Shown piece by piece: positions 26,933-36,499 of a stretch of 51,998 nucleotides of DNA (position 1 is its first letter; each line of letters opens with the position of its first letter). The position numbers and the translations under genes are program-made. Origin of the DNA: Bacteroidaceae bacterium. Lineage in GTDB: Bacteria; Bacteroidota; Bacteroidia; Bacteroidales; Bacteroidaceae. The DNA is taken from NCBI GenBank assembly GCA_017935785.1, contig JAGBGU010000065.1, forward strand, positions 1-51,998, written 5' to 3'. The notes beneath the pieces are model-generated. The model was not told where the DNA came from. It ran no database searches and was given only the letters and a program-made list of their open reading frames with translations.

Positions 26933-27568
26933 TTAGACCCCTTTTCGCGGACAGATACCTAAAAGACCGCATTCTTCACATTTCGGACGCCGGGCCTGGC
27001 ATACGTATCTGCCGTGAAGAATGAGCCAGTGGTGGGCTGTAGGTATGAGTTCTTCCGGAATGTTCCTTACCAGTTCCTTCTCAACGCTGAGTGGAGTGGT
27101 GCAGCCTTTCCCCACCAGCCCCATGCGGTGGCTTACCCTGAAAACGTGTGTGTCCACGGCCATGCGGGCTTTCTGGAAAATGACGGCTTGGATGACGTTT
27201 GCTGTCTTTCTGCCCACGCCCGGCAGCTGTTCCAGTTGTTCTCCCGTTGACGGAACTTCTCCGCCGAATTTCTCCTGCAGCATTTTTGCCATGGCTACAA
27301 GATGCTTGGCCTTGTTGTTGGGATAGCTTACACTGCGTATGTATTCAAAGATAACGTCCGGTGTGGTAGCCGCCATGGCTTCGGCTGTAGGAAAATCATT
27401 GAAGAGCCTGGGCGTTACTTGGTTTATGCGCTTGTCCGTACATTGGGCGCTCAGGATAACTGCAACGAGCAACTGGAACGGCGTCTCATAGTGCAGTTCC
27501 GTTTCAGGCATAGGCATGGCCTGCTGAAAGTAGGCTATCACATTTTGGTATAGTTCTTTCTTCTTCAT
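26933..27568 (-). CDS. nth: endonuclease III
   Basis: 211 aa from the ATG at 27568 (MKKKELYQNV), downstream of its promoter. DNA glycosylase/AP lyase that removes oxidised pyrimidines. Helix-hairpin-helix LPGVGRKTANVI carries the catalytic lysine, VDTHVFRVSHRMG the catalytic aspartate, and C-x6-C-x2-C-x5-C (CQARRPKCEECGLLGIC) the [4Fe-4S] cluster. Length is typical. Confidence 0.97.
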   Translation of the reverse strand: MKKKELYQNVIAYFQQAMPMPETELHYETPFQLLVAVILSAQCTDKRINQVTPRLFNDFPTAEAMAATTPDVIFEYIRSVSYPNNKAKHLVAMAKMLQEKFGGEVPSTGEQLEQLPGVGRKTANVIQAVIFQKARMAVDTHVFRVSHRMGLVGKGCTTPLSVEKELVRNIPEELIPTAHHWLILHGRYVCQARRPKCEECGLLGICPRKGV

Positions 27569-27595
27569 TCTGTATTTCTGGCAATAATGTCGGCA

Positions 27596-27627
27596 CAAAG
27601 ATACACGACATTCGCTGAACTGGCAAA
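27596..27627 (-). promoter_or_regulatory. promoter of nth
   Basis: On the minus strand: TTTG (27627-27624), 20-bp spacer, TATCTTTG (27603-27596). Confidence 0.75.
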
Positions 27628-27679
27628 TATTGAAGCGCACTTTTCCGGGAAAACTGTGCTTCTGTATCCGAATTCTTTA

Positions 27680-27687
27680 TATCTTTG
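27680..27687 (+). promoter_or_regulatory. -7 promoter element of the M64 peptidase gene
   Basis: TATCTTTG 34 bp before the ATG at 27722. Confidence 0.5.
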
Positions 27688-27721
27688 CGCCAGAATGTAA
27701 CCGTTTAATTTAAAAAAAGAA

Positions 27722-29002
27722 ATGAAATACAGGGCTTGTTGCTTTGCACTTATGTTGCTATTGGGTGTGGTTGCGGTTTGGGCGCAACGTTTTGATGACT
27801 TGTTTTCAGACCGCACGTTGCGTGTCGATTATATATTCAGCGGAAATGCCAATACGCAGCAGATAAGTGTGGACGAACTCCGTTGTGCCGAGGGATGGTA
27901 TGGCAGAAGAGCCAATATGGACAAACTGCTTCTCAGGGGTAACGGGCGGATTGTAATGACAGACACTACGGCTTGCGACACGTTGTATATCACCTCTTTC
28001 AGTACGCTTTTCCAGGAATGGCAAAGTACGGAAGAGGCTGCAAAGGTACACAAGTCTTTTGAGAATGTCTTCTTGTTGCCGATGCCCCGCAAACCGGTGG
28101 ATGTAACCGTTATGCTCACGGATACTCATGGAAGGTCGAGCGCTCGTTTTACCCATCGTGTAGATCCTTCTGACATCCTTATCCGCCCGGCGCAAAAGGC
28201 TTATGAATGGCAGTATGTCCGTAAGGGCGGTGACAGCCGTGGCTGCATAGACTTTACTTTTGTTCCAGAGGGATATACCCAGGATGAAATGTCCCTTTTT
28301 TTGCGTGACTGCCGCGAAAGTGTGGATGCGATTCTGAGTCACGAGCCATTCAAGTCTATGGCGGATTGCCTGAATTTTGTGGCTGTATTGGCTCCTTCGG
28401 CTGAGAGCGGAGTTAGCATTCCGCATAAGTCGTTGTGGCGCAATACTGTACTGAACAGTAACTTCGACACCTTTTATAGCGCGCGTTATCTGACTACGTT
28501 GCATCTGAAACGTCTGCACGATGTGCTTTCCGGTGTGCCCTGCGAGCATATTCTGATATTGGCGAATACGGACAACTATGGCGGTGGCGGCATCTTCAAC
28601 AGTTATCTGATGACAGCAGCTCACAATGCCATGGCGCGTCCTGTCATAGTGCATGAACTGGGGCACAGCTTTGCCGGCTTGGGGGATGAGTATTATTATG
28701 ACGACCAATATGAAGAAATGTATCCGGCCGGAACAGAGCCTTGGGAACCCAATATTACTACGTTGGCAGACTTTGGTTCCAAGTGGGCGGATATGCTCCC
28801 TCGGGACGTAAAAATACCTACCACGCCATCCGGAAAAAATATCTATACGGAACTTGGTGTGTACGAAGGAGGAGGTTACCAGTCAAAAGGCGTGTATCGT
28901 CCTGTGCAGGAATGTAGGATGAAGATAAATGCAGCGCCCGGCTTCTGCCCCGTTTGTGAAAGAGCCATCAAGCGCATGATAGAATATCATACGGCAAAGT
29001 GA
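27722..29002 (+). CDS. secreted M64-family (IgA peptidase-like) metallopeptidase
   Basis: 426 aa. Signal peptide to about residue 21 (LLGVVAVWAQ). A beta-rich N-terminal domain (~25-160) precedes the peptidase domain, which opens with GCIDFTFVPEGYTQDEM and contains the zinc motif HELGHSFAGLGDEY (HExxH plus downstream Glu/Asp). This is the layout of peptidase family M64, first known from a Clostridium ramosum IgA protease. Homologues are common in gut Bacteroidetes and most have not been shown to cut IgA. The C-terminus has a CPVCERAI cysteine pair. Own promoter. Confidence 0.88.
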   Translation: MKYRACCFALMLLLGVVAVWAQRFDDLFSDRTLRVDYIFSGNANTQQISVDELRCAEGWYGRRANMDKLLLRGNGRIVMTDTTACDTLYITSFSTLFQEWQSTEEAAKVHKSFENVFLLPMPRKPVDVTVMLTDTHGRSSARFTHRVDPSDILIRPAQKAYEWQYVRKGGDSRGCIDFTFVPEGYTQDEMSLFLRDCRESVDAILSHEPFKSMADCLNFVAVLAPSAESGVSIPHKSLWRNTVLNSNFDTFYSARYLTTLHLKRLHDVLSGVPCEHILILANTDNYGGGGIFNSYLMTAAHNAMARPVIVHELGHSFAGLGDEYYYDDQYEEMYPAGTEPWEPNITTLADFGSKWADMLPRDVKIPTTPSGKNIYTELGVYEGGGYQSKGVYRPVQECRMKINAAPGFCPVCERAIKRMIEYHTAK

Positions 29003-29042
29003 AGGAATGAAAAAACCTTGAATTCTGAAGTCCCTTTATATA

Positions 29043-29303
29043 CTATCTCCGACGGAAAATGGAGGTAATGGAACGCAGAAGACGTGTTCCTAAACGGACA
29101 CCCTGGTAGATGGCAATTCCGTTGCTGACCAGACTTCCCATGCTGAATACTGATGTGGCTGAAGGAATGGGTTCGGTAATGCGTTGGGCTATCTGTCCCA
29201 GTCTCTGACTGGAGGCGTTTATGCGGAGCTTTACTTGCGCCTTTTCGTCCCTCAGGGCCGCCAGGGCGTCAATCTGACCTGCTATGGTTTCAGCTTTGTT
29301 CAT
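29043..29303 (-). CDS. small hypothetical protein of the YtxH/holin-like cluster
   Basis: 86 aa from the ATG at 29303 (MNKAETIAGQ), which overlaps the previous gene's end by 14 nt; a longer frame starts at 29327. N-terminal half is charged and helical (DALAALRDEKAQVKLRI). The C-terminal half has a weakly hydrophobic stretch and ends in basic TSIFRRR. Not recognised; probably a small envelope-associated protein made together with the next two. Confidence 0.65.
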   Translation of the reverse strand: MNKAETIAGQIDALAALRDEKAQVKLRINASSQRLGQIAQRITEPIPSATSVFSMGSLVSNGIAIYQGVRLGTRLLRSITSIFRRR

Positions 29304-29667
29304 TGTTGGTCTCTTCTTTGGTGACAAATAGTCTGACCATCATTCTGGCAAGTGGCTGTACAACCCAGGCGTTCCGCTTTTTGAACGCGATAAGTAGAAT
29401 GATGGCAAGTAGGGCGGAAATGCTAATGAAACCCAGTGAAAGGTTGCCAGTCAAATTGCCAATCCAATAGGCCAAAGCAAAAGTGAGGAAAAACAGAATC
29501 ATGGCGCATAATACAAAGCATATTGCGGAAATGGCCACGGTAGACAGGATTACAGTCAGCTTGTCTGCCGTGTCCATTAGCGCATATTCTTTCTGCAGGT
29601 TCAGATAGTGTTTTGTCTCCTGCAGCAGTTTGCGGAAATTGTCAGTATATTTTTCCTCTGTGTTCAT
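29290..29667 (-). CDS. phage-holin-like (PF07332 type) membrane protein
   Basis: 125 aa. Soluble N-terminus (EKYTDNFRKLLQETKHYLNLQKEYALMD) then two hydrophobic spans (~45-70 and ~75-95) and a basic C-terminus. This resembles the holin-superfamily-III/Act-holin-X membrane proteins found beside YtxH proteins in many Bacteroidetes. Those are not phage genes in this setting and their role is unknown. Middle gene of a three-gene leftward operon. Confidence 0.75.
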   Translation of the reverse strand: MNTEEKYTDNFRKLLQETKHYLNLQKEYALMDTADKLTVILSTVAISAICFVLCAMILFFLTFALAYWIGNLTGNLSLGFISISALLAIILLIAFKKRNAWVVQPLARMMVRLFVTKEETNNEQS

Positions 29668-29681
29668 GAGCGGAATAATAC

Positions 29682-29897
29682 TTATACCTCAGGCGCAGGG
29701 TTGGCTTGCAGCTCTTCTGCAATTTCATCTACCAGATTGGCCATTTCCTTGCTGTTGAGCTTGATTCCGCGTTTGCGTAAAGCCTCAGCAATTCTTTCGC
29801 GTAAGTCACTTCCCTTTTCGGGTGCAAAGAGCAAACCACAAGCTGTGCCTATTGCGGCACCGCCTAAAAATGCTACCAGATAATTCAATGCTTTCAT
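29682..29897 (-). CDS. YtxH-domain protein
   Basis: 71 aa. A single N-terminal membrane segment with the family's glycine/alanine pattern FLGGAAIGTACGLLFAPEKGSDLRE (shown in part: GTACGLLFAPEKGSDLR) followed by a helical tail. YtxH proteins are associated with general stress in Firmicutes; in Bacteroidetes the role is unknown. First gene of the operon, with a -7 element at 29932-29939. Confidence 0.85.
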   Translation of the reverse strand: MKALNYLVAFLGGAAIGTACGLLFAPEKGSDLRERIAEALRKRGIKLNSKEMANLVDEIAEELQANPAPEV

Positions 29898-29931
29898 AGT
29901 TCAAAAACGTATTTTATGGTGAGTAATGATG

Positions 29932-29939
29932 CAAATGTA
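29932..29939 (-). promoter_or_regulatory. -7 promoter element of the YtxH operon
   Basis: Reads TACATTTG on the minus strand, 34 bp before the YtxH ATG. Confidence 0.4.
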
Positions 29940-30034
29940 GTGTTTTTTTTTGTAATAAAAAGTTTTTGGCAAGTTTTTATGTAATTTTTAACGTTTTTTT
30001 TGTGATATTTCATGGTTAATAACAGGAAAATATC

Positions 30035-30042
30035 TACCTTTG
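30035..30042 (+). promoter_or_regulatory. -7 promoter element of the SPOR lipoprotein gene
   Basis: TACCTTTG about 60 bp before the ATG at 30102. Confidence 0.5.
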
Positions 30043-30101
30043 CACAGGTAAAAAATAAAATAATAGAGTAAAAATAATTTCTTTAAAATAATTCAGCAAG
30101 T

Positions 30102-30599
30102 ATGAAAAAGATTTTCTGGATGGGCACAGCCCTGTTTATGGTGTTTGCAATGAGTTCTTGTAAGAGCAAGGAAAGTGCGTACAAAAAGGCTTATGAGAAG
30201 GCTAAGGCACAGCAGACTGCAACAACAGCGCCCGTGACTCAGCAGACTACTCCCGTTAGCGTTACTCCCGTAACCACAACTACAACTCCTACTACAACCA
30301 ACGCTGACTACAGCAATGTAAGCGTGCGTACAGAAAACGTTACTCTTGTTGCCGGTGCTCCCCTGAAGGCATATAGCGTAGTTGTCGGCAGCTTCGGCGT
30401 TAAGGCCAATGCTACAGGTCTTGCCAATACATTGAACTCCAAGGGTTATACCGCTCGTGTCGTGCAGGCAAACACTTCAAGCAACGGCGTAATGTATCGT
30501 GTATGTGCTACCAGCTATGATACAAAGGCAGAGGCCGCTCAGAGCCGTAACAGTCTGATTGGCCAGTATCCTGGCGCTTGGTTGCTGTACAAGAAGTAA
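30102..30599 (+). CDS. SPOR-domain lipoprotein
   Basis: 165 aa. Lipobox AMSSC near residue 20. Then a Lys/Ala-rich helix (KESAYKKAYEKAKAQQ), a Thr/Pro-rich linker (~40-68), and a SPOR domain at ~87-165 (AYSVVVGSFGVKANATGLA .. YRVCATSYDTKAEAAQSRN). SPOR domains bind denuded glycan strands of septal peptidoglycan, so it probably sits on a membrane and reaches the cell wall at division sites. ruvX follows after 26 bp. Confidence 0.88.
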   Translation: MKKIFWMGTALFMVFAMSSCKSKESAYKKAYEKAKAQQTATTAPVTQQTTPVSVTPVTTTTTPTTTNADYSNVSVRTENVTLVAGAPLKAYSVVVGSFGVKANATGLANTLNSKGYTARVVQANTSSNGVMYRVCATSYDTKAEAAQSRNSLIGQYPGAWLLYKK

Positions 30600-30625
30600 T
30601 TGTAATATCTCTTGAAACTGTTAGG

Positions 30626-31048
30626 ATGGGTAGAATCCTATCAATAGACTATGGGGTCCGTCGAACTGGTTTGGCAGTGACGGACCCTCTTCAGATAATA
30701 GCGAACGGTCTTACTACGGTGAACACGCCCCAGCTAATCGCTTTTTTGCAGGATTATCTTTCCCGTGAGCATGTGGAGCGCTTTGTCGTGGGACTTCCTA
30801 AGCAGACCAATGGCAGGGACAGTGACAATCTTCCGCGTGTAAAGGCATTCGTCAAAAAGTTGGGCCAGACTTTTCCTGCAGTTCCGATAGAAATGTGGGA
30901 TGAGCGCTATACAAGTGTGATGGCCCACCATGCTATGCTGGAAAGCGGTATTGGAAAGAAGGCAAGACAGAACAAGGCTCTGGTTGATGAAATCAGTGCT
31001 TGTATCATTTTGCAGGGCTGGATGGAATCAAGACAGCGCCATTTATGA
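30626..31048 (+). CDS. ruvX: putative pre-16S rRNA nuclease / Holliday-junction resolvase family (RuvX, YqgF)
   Basis: 140 aa from the ATG at 30626 (MGRILSIDYGVRRTGLA); the frame extends upstream into the previous gene. RNase H-like fold with SIDYGVRRTG (first Asp), VGLPKQTNGR and MWDERYTSV (Glu), and VDEISACIILQGW with the C-terminal Asp. In E. coli YqgF matures the 16S rRNA 5' end and is essential. Followed by def. Confidence 0.94.
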   Translation: MGRILSIDYGVRRTGLAVTDPLQIIANGLTTVNTPQLIAFLQDYLSREHVERFVVGLPKQTNGRDSDNLPRVKAFVKKLGQTFPAVPIEMWDERYTSVMAHHAMLESGIGKKARQNKALVDEISACIILQGWMESRQRHL

Positions 31049-31106
31049 TTCTTTCAGCATAAGATTTAGTTCGTTTTTACACATTATATAATATATAACA
31101 ACAACA

Positions 31107-31664
31107 ATGATATTGCCCATTTATACATACGGTCAACAGGTTCTCCGACAGGAGGCCGAAGAAATAGACGAAAATTACCCTAATCTAAAGCAGGTCATAC
31201 AGGATATGTATGATACGCTGGAACGCAGCGAAGGTATTGGCCTGGCTGCCCCCCAGGTGGGCCTGCCCATTCGTCTGGCCATAATCAATCTGGATCTGAT
31301 CAGCGAGGACTTGCCCGAATACAAGGGGTATATCCGCACGTTTATTAACCCCTATATTGAAGAAGTGGATGATTCGGAAACTGATTTGATGGAGGAGGGC
31401 TGTCTTTCCTTGCCCGGAATCCACGAAGCGGTGCGCCGTCCTACCCGAATCCGCGTGAGTTATCTTGATGAAGATTTCCAACTTCATGACGAATGGGTGA
31501 GCGGATATCTGGCCCGTGTAATGCAGCATGAATTTGACCATCTTGACGGTTTGGTGTTCACCGATCACCTTAAAGGTCTTCGCCGTCAGCTCACACGCAA
31601 GAAACTGCAGTCAATTGTTAAGGGGGATTTCTCCTGTAATTATAAAGTCAAGGTAAAACGTTGA
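31107..31664 (+). CDS. def: peptide deformylase
   Basis: 185 aa. Removes the N-formyl group from nascent proteins. All three motifs are present: GIGLAAPQVG, EGCLSLPGI (metal-binding Cys) and HEFDHLDG (HExxH, in the form HEFDH). Fe2+ enzyme in the cytoplasm. The next gene overlaps its stop. Confidence 0.98.
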   Translation: MILPIYTYGQQVLRQEAEEIDENYPNLKQVIQDMYDTLERSEGIGLAAPQVGLPIRLAIINLDLISEDLPEYKGYIRTFINPYIEEVDDSETDLMEEGCLSLPGIHEAVRRPTRIRVSYLDEDFQLHDEWVSGYLARVMQHEFDHLDGLVFTDHLKGLRRQLTRKKLQSIVKGDFSCNYKVKVKR

Positions 31665-33667
31665 TAAGAGAAAGAGCATACGCTATATCCGTACAACGTC
31701 TGTATCTGTTGCTTTTGGCGCTGTTTCTTTCTTTGAAATGGCAGGATGGCAGTGTGGCATATGCACAGATCAATACAGACCGTGTCATGCTTATGGGGCG
31801 CAATGCTCTTTATTATGAAGACTACGTGTTGGCCATACAGCGGTTCAATATGGTGGTCAATGCCAAGCCCTGGATGAGCGACTCCTATTTTTACCGGGGA
31901 TTGGCCAAGTTCTATCTTGAGGATTATCCGGGTGCCGAGATTGATTGTTCCCAGGCACTGGAACGTAACCCGTACATGGCCAATTATTATGGACTTAGAG
32001 CCTTGTGCCGCATCAATCAGGACAGGTACGCTCTGGCTGAAGAGGATTATCACCAACTTCTGCATCTGAGTCCTCTTGACCGCAACAGTTGGTATAACAT
32101 GGTGTTGTGTCAGATAGAACAGGAAAAATACGCCAGTGCAGACTCCTCGCTTGACGTAATGATAAGGCACTGGCCCAAGATTCCCTCTCATTATACTCTG
32201 AAGGCACAAGTGGCTTTTGCCCGCAAGGATACGCTGCAGGGCGAAACATGGGTAGACCGTGCTTTGGAGGTGAATGAGTTTGACGGCAATGCCTGGAGTA
32301 TGAAAGCTATGCTTCATGCAGACAGAAAGGAATACGCCAAGGCCGAGACTGCCCTGGACAAGGCCATTCTCCAGTCTCCACGCAACGAATCTCTATATGT
32401 GAACCGTGCGCTCGCACGCTATTATCAGGACAATTTGCGCGGTGCCATGTCTGATTATGATGCTGCAATAGATTTGCAGCCGGGAAATTATCTGGCCCGT
32501 TTCAACCGTGGTCTTTTGCGCGCCAATGTTGGCGAGGACAATCTGGCCATTGAAGATTTTAATCATGTGCTGGATATGGAGCCAGATAATATGATTGCCC
32601 TTTACAATCGTGCCCTGCTGTTGGACAATACGGGAGACTATCAAGGGGCCATCCGCGATATCAGTGCTGTCATACGGGAGTATCCCCAATTCTGGGAAGG
32701 TTATAGGAAACGTGCTTCCATCAGACGCAAAATTGGTGACAGAAACGGTGCAGAACGGGACGAGTTCAAGATTCTTCAGGCTCAAATGGCTGTGGCTTCC
32801 GGCACCTATAAACAGGGCAAGACCAGAAAGAAGAGCGAGCGTACCATTGAGGACTACCAGAAACTGGTTGTTGAGGATGAACGCGAGACAGAGAACAAAT
32901 ATGAAAGCGAATACCGCGGAAGGGTACAGGATCAGAAGACCGAGCTTAAGCCCATGCCTCTTTATGTGCTTACATATTACCCGAAAGCATCGCAAGTTAA
33001 TTCATATTCCGCTTATGCAGCGGCTGTGGATTCGCTCAATAACAGTCGGGTCTTGCCGTCTCAGTTATGTCTTTCCGCCAGGGAACGTACGCTGACAGAA
33101 CAGCAGGCTGACCGACATTTGGCCATGATAGACAGTTTGGCCGGTGAAGTGGAGGAACACCCCGACAATCATATTCTTCTTTTCCGGCGTGCAATGGATT
33201 ATTACCATGTGAAGGATTTTGAAGGAGCCATTGCCGAACTGAATGCTTACCTGCAGTCGAAACCGGCAGATTTGCTTGGCCTGTGGCTTAGGGGACAAGT
33301 ACGGATGGCTCAACTGCAGGCCAATGCCAAACAGTCTTCTGCTTCCGATTTAAGGTTAGGGTTCCTAATGGTACAGCAAGATTTTTCCCAGTGCGTATCC
33401 CTCTGTCCTCAGTTGGCTTATGTACATTATAATCTGGGTGCCGTGCAAATGGAACTTGGCGAGACGGGGCAGGCCGTCGAATCCTATACCAAGGCAATAG
33501 AGTGTGACCCCCATTTCCCTGACGCCTATTATAACCGTGGTGTGGCATATCTTCAGTTAGGGCAGAAGGAGAAGGGACTGGCTGACCTGAGCCAGGCCGG
33601 AGAGTTCGGTCTTTACCATGCTTATAGCCTTATAAAACAGTACTCGGCCAAGACAGAACCAAAATAA
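31661..33667 (+). CDS. exported TPR-repeat protein
   Basis: 668 aa. Best start is TTG at 31661, overlapping the def stop (TTGA); no suitable ATG lies before the first conserved part. A hydrophobic segment at ~13-27 (LYLLLLALFLSL) with DGSVAYAQIN after it looks like a signal peptide. At least ten TPR units follow: ALYYEDYVLAIQRFNMVV, AKFYLEDYPGAEIDCSQAL, ALARYYQDNLRGAMSDYDAA, and later units near the C-terminus (AVQMELGETGQAVESYTKAI). A charged spacer (~385-430) separates two TPR blocks. Periplasmic scaffold of unknown partner. Confidence 0.82.
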   Translation: MIRERAYAISVQRLYLLLLALFLSLKWQDGSVAYAQINTDRVMLMGRNALYYEDYVLAIQRFNMVVNAKPWMSDSYFYRGLAKFYLEDYPGAEIDCSQALERNPYMANYYGLRALCRINQDRYALAEEDYHQLLHLSPLDRNSWYNMVLCQIEQEKYASADSSLDVMIRHWPKIPSHYTLKAQVAFARKDTLQGETWVDRALEVNEFDGNAWSMKAMLHADRKEYAKAETALDKAILQSPRNESLYVNRALARYYQDNLRGAMSDYDAAIDLQPGNYLARFNRGLLRANVGEDNLAIEDFNHVLDMEPDNMIALYNRALLLDNTGDYQGAIRDISAVIREYPQFWEGYRKRASIRRKIGDRNGAERDEFKILQAQMAVASGTYKQGKTRKKSERTIEDYQKLVVEDERETENKYESEYRGRVQDQKTELKPMPLYVLTYYPKASQVNSYSAYAAAVDSLNNSRVLPSQLCLSARERTLTEQQADRHLAMIDSLAGEVEEHPDNHILLFRRAMDYYHVKDFEGAIAELNAYLQSKPADLLGLWLRGQVRMAQLQANAKQSSASDLRLGFLMVQQDFSQCVSLCPQLAYVHYNLGAVQMELGETGQAVESYTKAIECDPHFPDAYYNRGVAYLQLGQKEKGLADLSQAGEFGLYHAYSLIKQYSAKTEPK

Positions 33668-33734
33668 TCTGACTTCTGATGCACCCCTAGCAGTTTTTTT
33701 CTCGTAAAATAATGGTTGTGTGGTAAAAATAATG

Positions 33735-33742
33735 TAAATTTG
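33735..33742 (+). promoter_or_regulatory. -7 promoter element of thrS
   Basis: TAAATTTG 39 bp before the thrS ATG. The leader is too short for a T-box riboswitch. Confidence 0.45.
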
Positions 33743-33781
33743 CACCTTTGAAAATAATAAATAAGAATAATATAGATAAAA

Positions 33782-35725
33782 ATGATTAAAATTACTTTTC
33801 CTGATGGTTCTGTCCGCGAATACGAAGCCGGTGTTACCGGTTTGGAAATCGCACAGAGCATTTCGCAACGATTGGCACAGGACGTGCTGGCATGTGGCGT
33901 GGATGGCGAAACGGTAGAACTGAACCGCCCCATCATGCACGATGCTTCGGTTGTTCTTTACAAATGGGAGGACGCCGAGGGAAAGCACGCTTTCTGGCAT
34001 ACAAGTGCCCACCTCATGGCCGAGGCATTGCAGGAACTCTATCCCGGCATCCAGTTCGGTATTGGTCCTGCCATAGAAAACGGTTTCTATTATGATGTGA
34101 TGCCCGCCCAGGGAGTAAGCATCCGCGAGGCCGATTTTGTGGAAATAGAAAAGAAGATGAAGGAATTGGTGCAGCGCAAGGAATCCTTGGTACGACAGGA
34201 TATCAGCAAGGCGGATGCACTTAAGTTCTTTGGCGATCGCGGCCAGACTTACAAGAACGAACTTATCGAGGATCTGGAGGATGGTCATATCACCACTTAT
34301 ACACAAGGAGCGTTTACCGACCTCTGCCGTGGTCCGCATATGCTCAATACCGCGCCTATCAAGGCATGCAAGGTGCTTTCTGTAAGTTCTGCTTATTGGC
34401 GTGGCGATGAGAAGCGTCCCCAGATGACCCGTCTCTATGCCATTACTTTCCCCAAACAGAAGATGCTTGATGAATACCTGCAGATGCTGGAGGAGGCAAA
34501 GAAACGCGACCACCGTAAGATTGGTAAGGAAATGGGGCTGTTCATGTTCTCTGATAGAGTGGGTAAGGGACTTCCCATGTGGCTTCCCAAGGGAACTGCA
34601 CTTCGCCTGCGTCTGGAAGATTTCCTCAAGAAGATTCAGAAACGTTATGGCTACCAGCAGGTAATCACTCCCCACATCGGCGGAAAGAACCTTTATGTAA
34701 CCAGCGGCCACTATGCTCATTACGGCAAGGACAGCTTCCAGCCTATCCATACCCCCGAAGAGGGCGAGGAATACATGCTCAAGCCCATGAACTGTCCTCA
34801 CCACTGCGAAATCTTCGCATGGCGTCCCCGCAGTTACAAGGATCTGCCTCTGCGTCTGGCCGAGTTCGGAACCGTATACCGTTACGAGCAGAGTGGTGAA
34901 TTGCACGGACTGACCCGTGTACGCAGCTTTACACAGGACGATGCTCACGTTTACTGCCGTCCTGATCAGGTAAAGGACGAGTTTATCCGCGTAATGGAGA
35001 TTATTCAGATTATCTTCGGTGCCCTTGACTTTGATAATTTCGAGGCACAGATCAGTTTGCGCGACCCCAATGACAAGGAAAAGTATATTGGTTCCGATGA
35101 AGTGTGGGAGGCTGCCGAGAAAGCCATTATCGAGGCTTGTGCCGAGAAGGGCCTTAAGACAACCACCGAGTTGGGCGAGGCTGCATTCTATGGTCCCAAG
35201 CTCGACTTCATGGTGAAGGATGCACTTGGCCGCCGTTGGCAGCTGGGTACCATCCAGGTAGACTATAACCTTCCCGAACGCTTCCAGTTGGAATATGTAG
35301 GTGAGGACAACCAGAAACACCGTCCCGTAATGATCCACCGTGCTCCGTTCGGTTCAATGGAACGCTTTGTGGCTGTGCTCATCGAACATACTGCCGGCCG
35401 TTTCCCCTTGTGGCTCAGCCCTGAACAGGTAGTCATTCTGCCTGTCAGCGAAAAGTACAACGAATATGCTTACAAACTTCAGCAATATTTTGACAGCCAG
35501 GAGGTGCGTGCCGAGGTGGATGACCGCAACGAAAAGATCGGCCGCAAGATTCGCGATAACGAGGTAAAGCACATTCCTTATCTGCTCATTGTGGGCGAAA
35601 AAGAACAGTCAGAAGGCACTGTAAGCTACCGCAGACAGGGTGGAGGAGAGCAAGGAACCCTAAAATTCGAAGATTTTGCAAATAAAATCAACGAAGAGGT
35701 GCGAAATATGGTAGAAAAGTATTAA
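33782..35725 (+). CDS. thrS: threonyl-tRNA synthetase
   Basis: 647 aa, standard length. Charges tRNA-Thr. N-terminal TGS domain ([19 protein letters not shown]), the editing/SAD domain with [11 protein letters not shown] and the HxxxH zinc-like site, then the class II core: motif 2 ([20 protein letters not shown]), zinc ligand Cys in [10 protein letters not shown], motif 3 ([12 protein letters not shown]). C-terminal anticodon-binding domain ([14 protein letters not shown]). The infC promoter overlaps its stop codon. Confidence 0.98.
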   Translation: MIKITFPDGSVREYEAGVTGLEIAQSISQRLAQDVLACGVDGETVELNRPIMHDASVVLYKWEDAEGKHAFWHTSAHLMAEALQELYPGIQFGIGPAIENGFYYDVMPAQGVSIREADFVEIEKKMKELVQRKESLVRQDISKADALKFFGDRGQTYKNELIEDLEDGHITTYTQGAFTDLCRGPHMLNTAPIKACKVLSVSSAYWRGDEKRPQMTRLYAITFPKQKMLDEYLQMLEEAKKRDHRKIGKEMGLFMFSDRVGKGLPMWLPKGTALRLRLEDFLKKIQKRYGYQQVITPHIGGKNLYVTSGHYAHYGKDSFQPIHTPEEGEEYMLKPMNCPHHCEIFAWRPRSYKDLPLRLAEFGTVYRYEQSGELHGLTRVRSFTQDDAHVYCRPDQVKDEFIRVMEIIQIIFGALDFDNFEAQISLRDPNDKEKYIGSDEVWEAAEKAIIEACAEKGLKTTTELGEAAFYGPKLDFMVKDALGRRWQLGTIQVDYNLPERFQLEYVGEDNQKHRPVMIHRAPFGSMERFVAVLIEHTAGRFPLWLSPEQVVILPVSEKYNEYAYKLQQYFDSQEVRAEVDDRNEKIGRKIRDNEVKHIPYLLIVGEKEQSEGTVSYRRQGGGEQGTLKFEDFANKINEEVRNMVEKY

Positions 35726-35730
35726 TTTTG
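35723..35730 (+). promoter_or_regulatory. -7 promoter element of infC, overlapping the thrS stop
   Basis: TAATTTTG includes the thrS TAA stop. It lies 19 bp before the infC ATG, so infC may be transcribed both from here and from the thrS promoter. Confidence 0.5.
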
Positions 35731-35749
35731 CACCCGATTTACAAAATTA

Positions 35750-36406
35750 ATGAAAAAAGACAACATCAAGCAGCAGTATCGCGTTAACGAACAGATTCAT
35801 GTACGCGAGGTCAGAATTGTGGGAGACGGAATTGAATCCACTGTAATGCCCACTTTTAAAGCCATTCAGCTGGCGGAACAGAAAGGTGTGGATTTGGTGG
35901 AGATATCACCCAATGCCCAGCCGCCTGTATGCCGTCTGATTGATTACAGCAAGTTCATCTACCAGCAGAAAAAACACCAGAAGGAAATGAAAGCCAAGCA
36001 GGTGAAGGTGGATGTAAAGGAAATCCGTTTCGGACCGCAGACTGATGACCACGACTACAACTTCAAGCTAAAGCATGCGCAAGGATTCCTTTCCGAGGGA
36101 GACAAGGTTAAGGCCTATGTGTTCTTCAAGGGACGCAGCATCCTTTTCAAGGAACAGGGAGAAGTGCTTCTGCTTCGTTTTGCCGCCGACTTGGAAGAAT
36201 ACGGAAAAGTAGAGCAGATGCCACAGCTCGAGGGTAAGCGCATGATTATGTTCATCGCTCCCAAGAAGCAGGCTGCCGCAATGGCCAAGAAAGTTGAGGT
36301 AGAAACCTCTGAAGCCGCTCCGGCTCCCGTAAAGAAGGCTCCCCAGCAGAAGGCTCGTAAGGAATATACCGGTCCCAAGGTGGAAGGCGAGGATTTTGAT
36401 GATTGA
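35750..36406 (+). CDS. infC: translation initiation factor IF-3
   Basis: 218 aa. Starts with ordinary ATG, not the AUU used for autoregulation in E. coli. N-domain: [16 protein letters not shown]; linker: [27 protein letters not shown]-domain: [25 protein letters not shown]. The last ~40 residues are an extra Ala/Pro/Lys-rich and then acidic tail (VEGEDFDD), as in other Bacteroidetes. First gene of the classic infC-rpmI-rplT cluster. Confidence 0.97.
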   Translation: MKKDNIKQQYRVNEQIHVREVRIVGDGIESTVMPTFKAIQLAEQKGVDLVEISPNAQPPVCRLIDYSKFIYQQKKHQKEMKAKQVKVDVKEIRFGPQTDDHDYNFKLKHAQGFLSEGDKVKAYVFFKGRSILFKEQGEVLLLRFAADLEEYGKVEQMPQLEGKRMIMFIAPKKQAAAMAKKVEVETSEAAPAPVKKAPQQKARKEYTGPKVEGEDFDD

Positions 36407-36499
36407 TTTGTCTCAGAAATAAAGAAGGAAGATCGTGCGTAACGCCCTGGTATATGCGTTGCCACATCATATATTAATAATTTATAAACAAAAAAAAAA

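Noticed and set aside
29290..29667. Phage lysis gene (holin)
   Set aside because: Neighbours are YtxH and a small envelope protein, with no lysin or phage structural gene; the similarity is to chromosomal membrane proteins.
33743..33781. T-box or other riboswitch before thrS
   Set aside because: The leader from the -7 element is under 40 nt, too short, and T-boxes are not typical of this phylum.
33557..35338. 593-codon minus-strand frame opposite thrS
   Set aside because: Antisense shadow of thrS; it covers core synthetase motifs and has no protein-like domain of its own.
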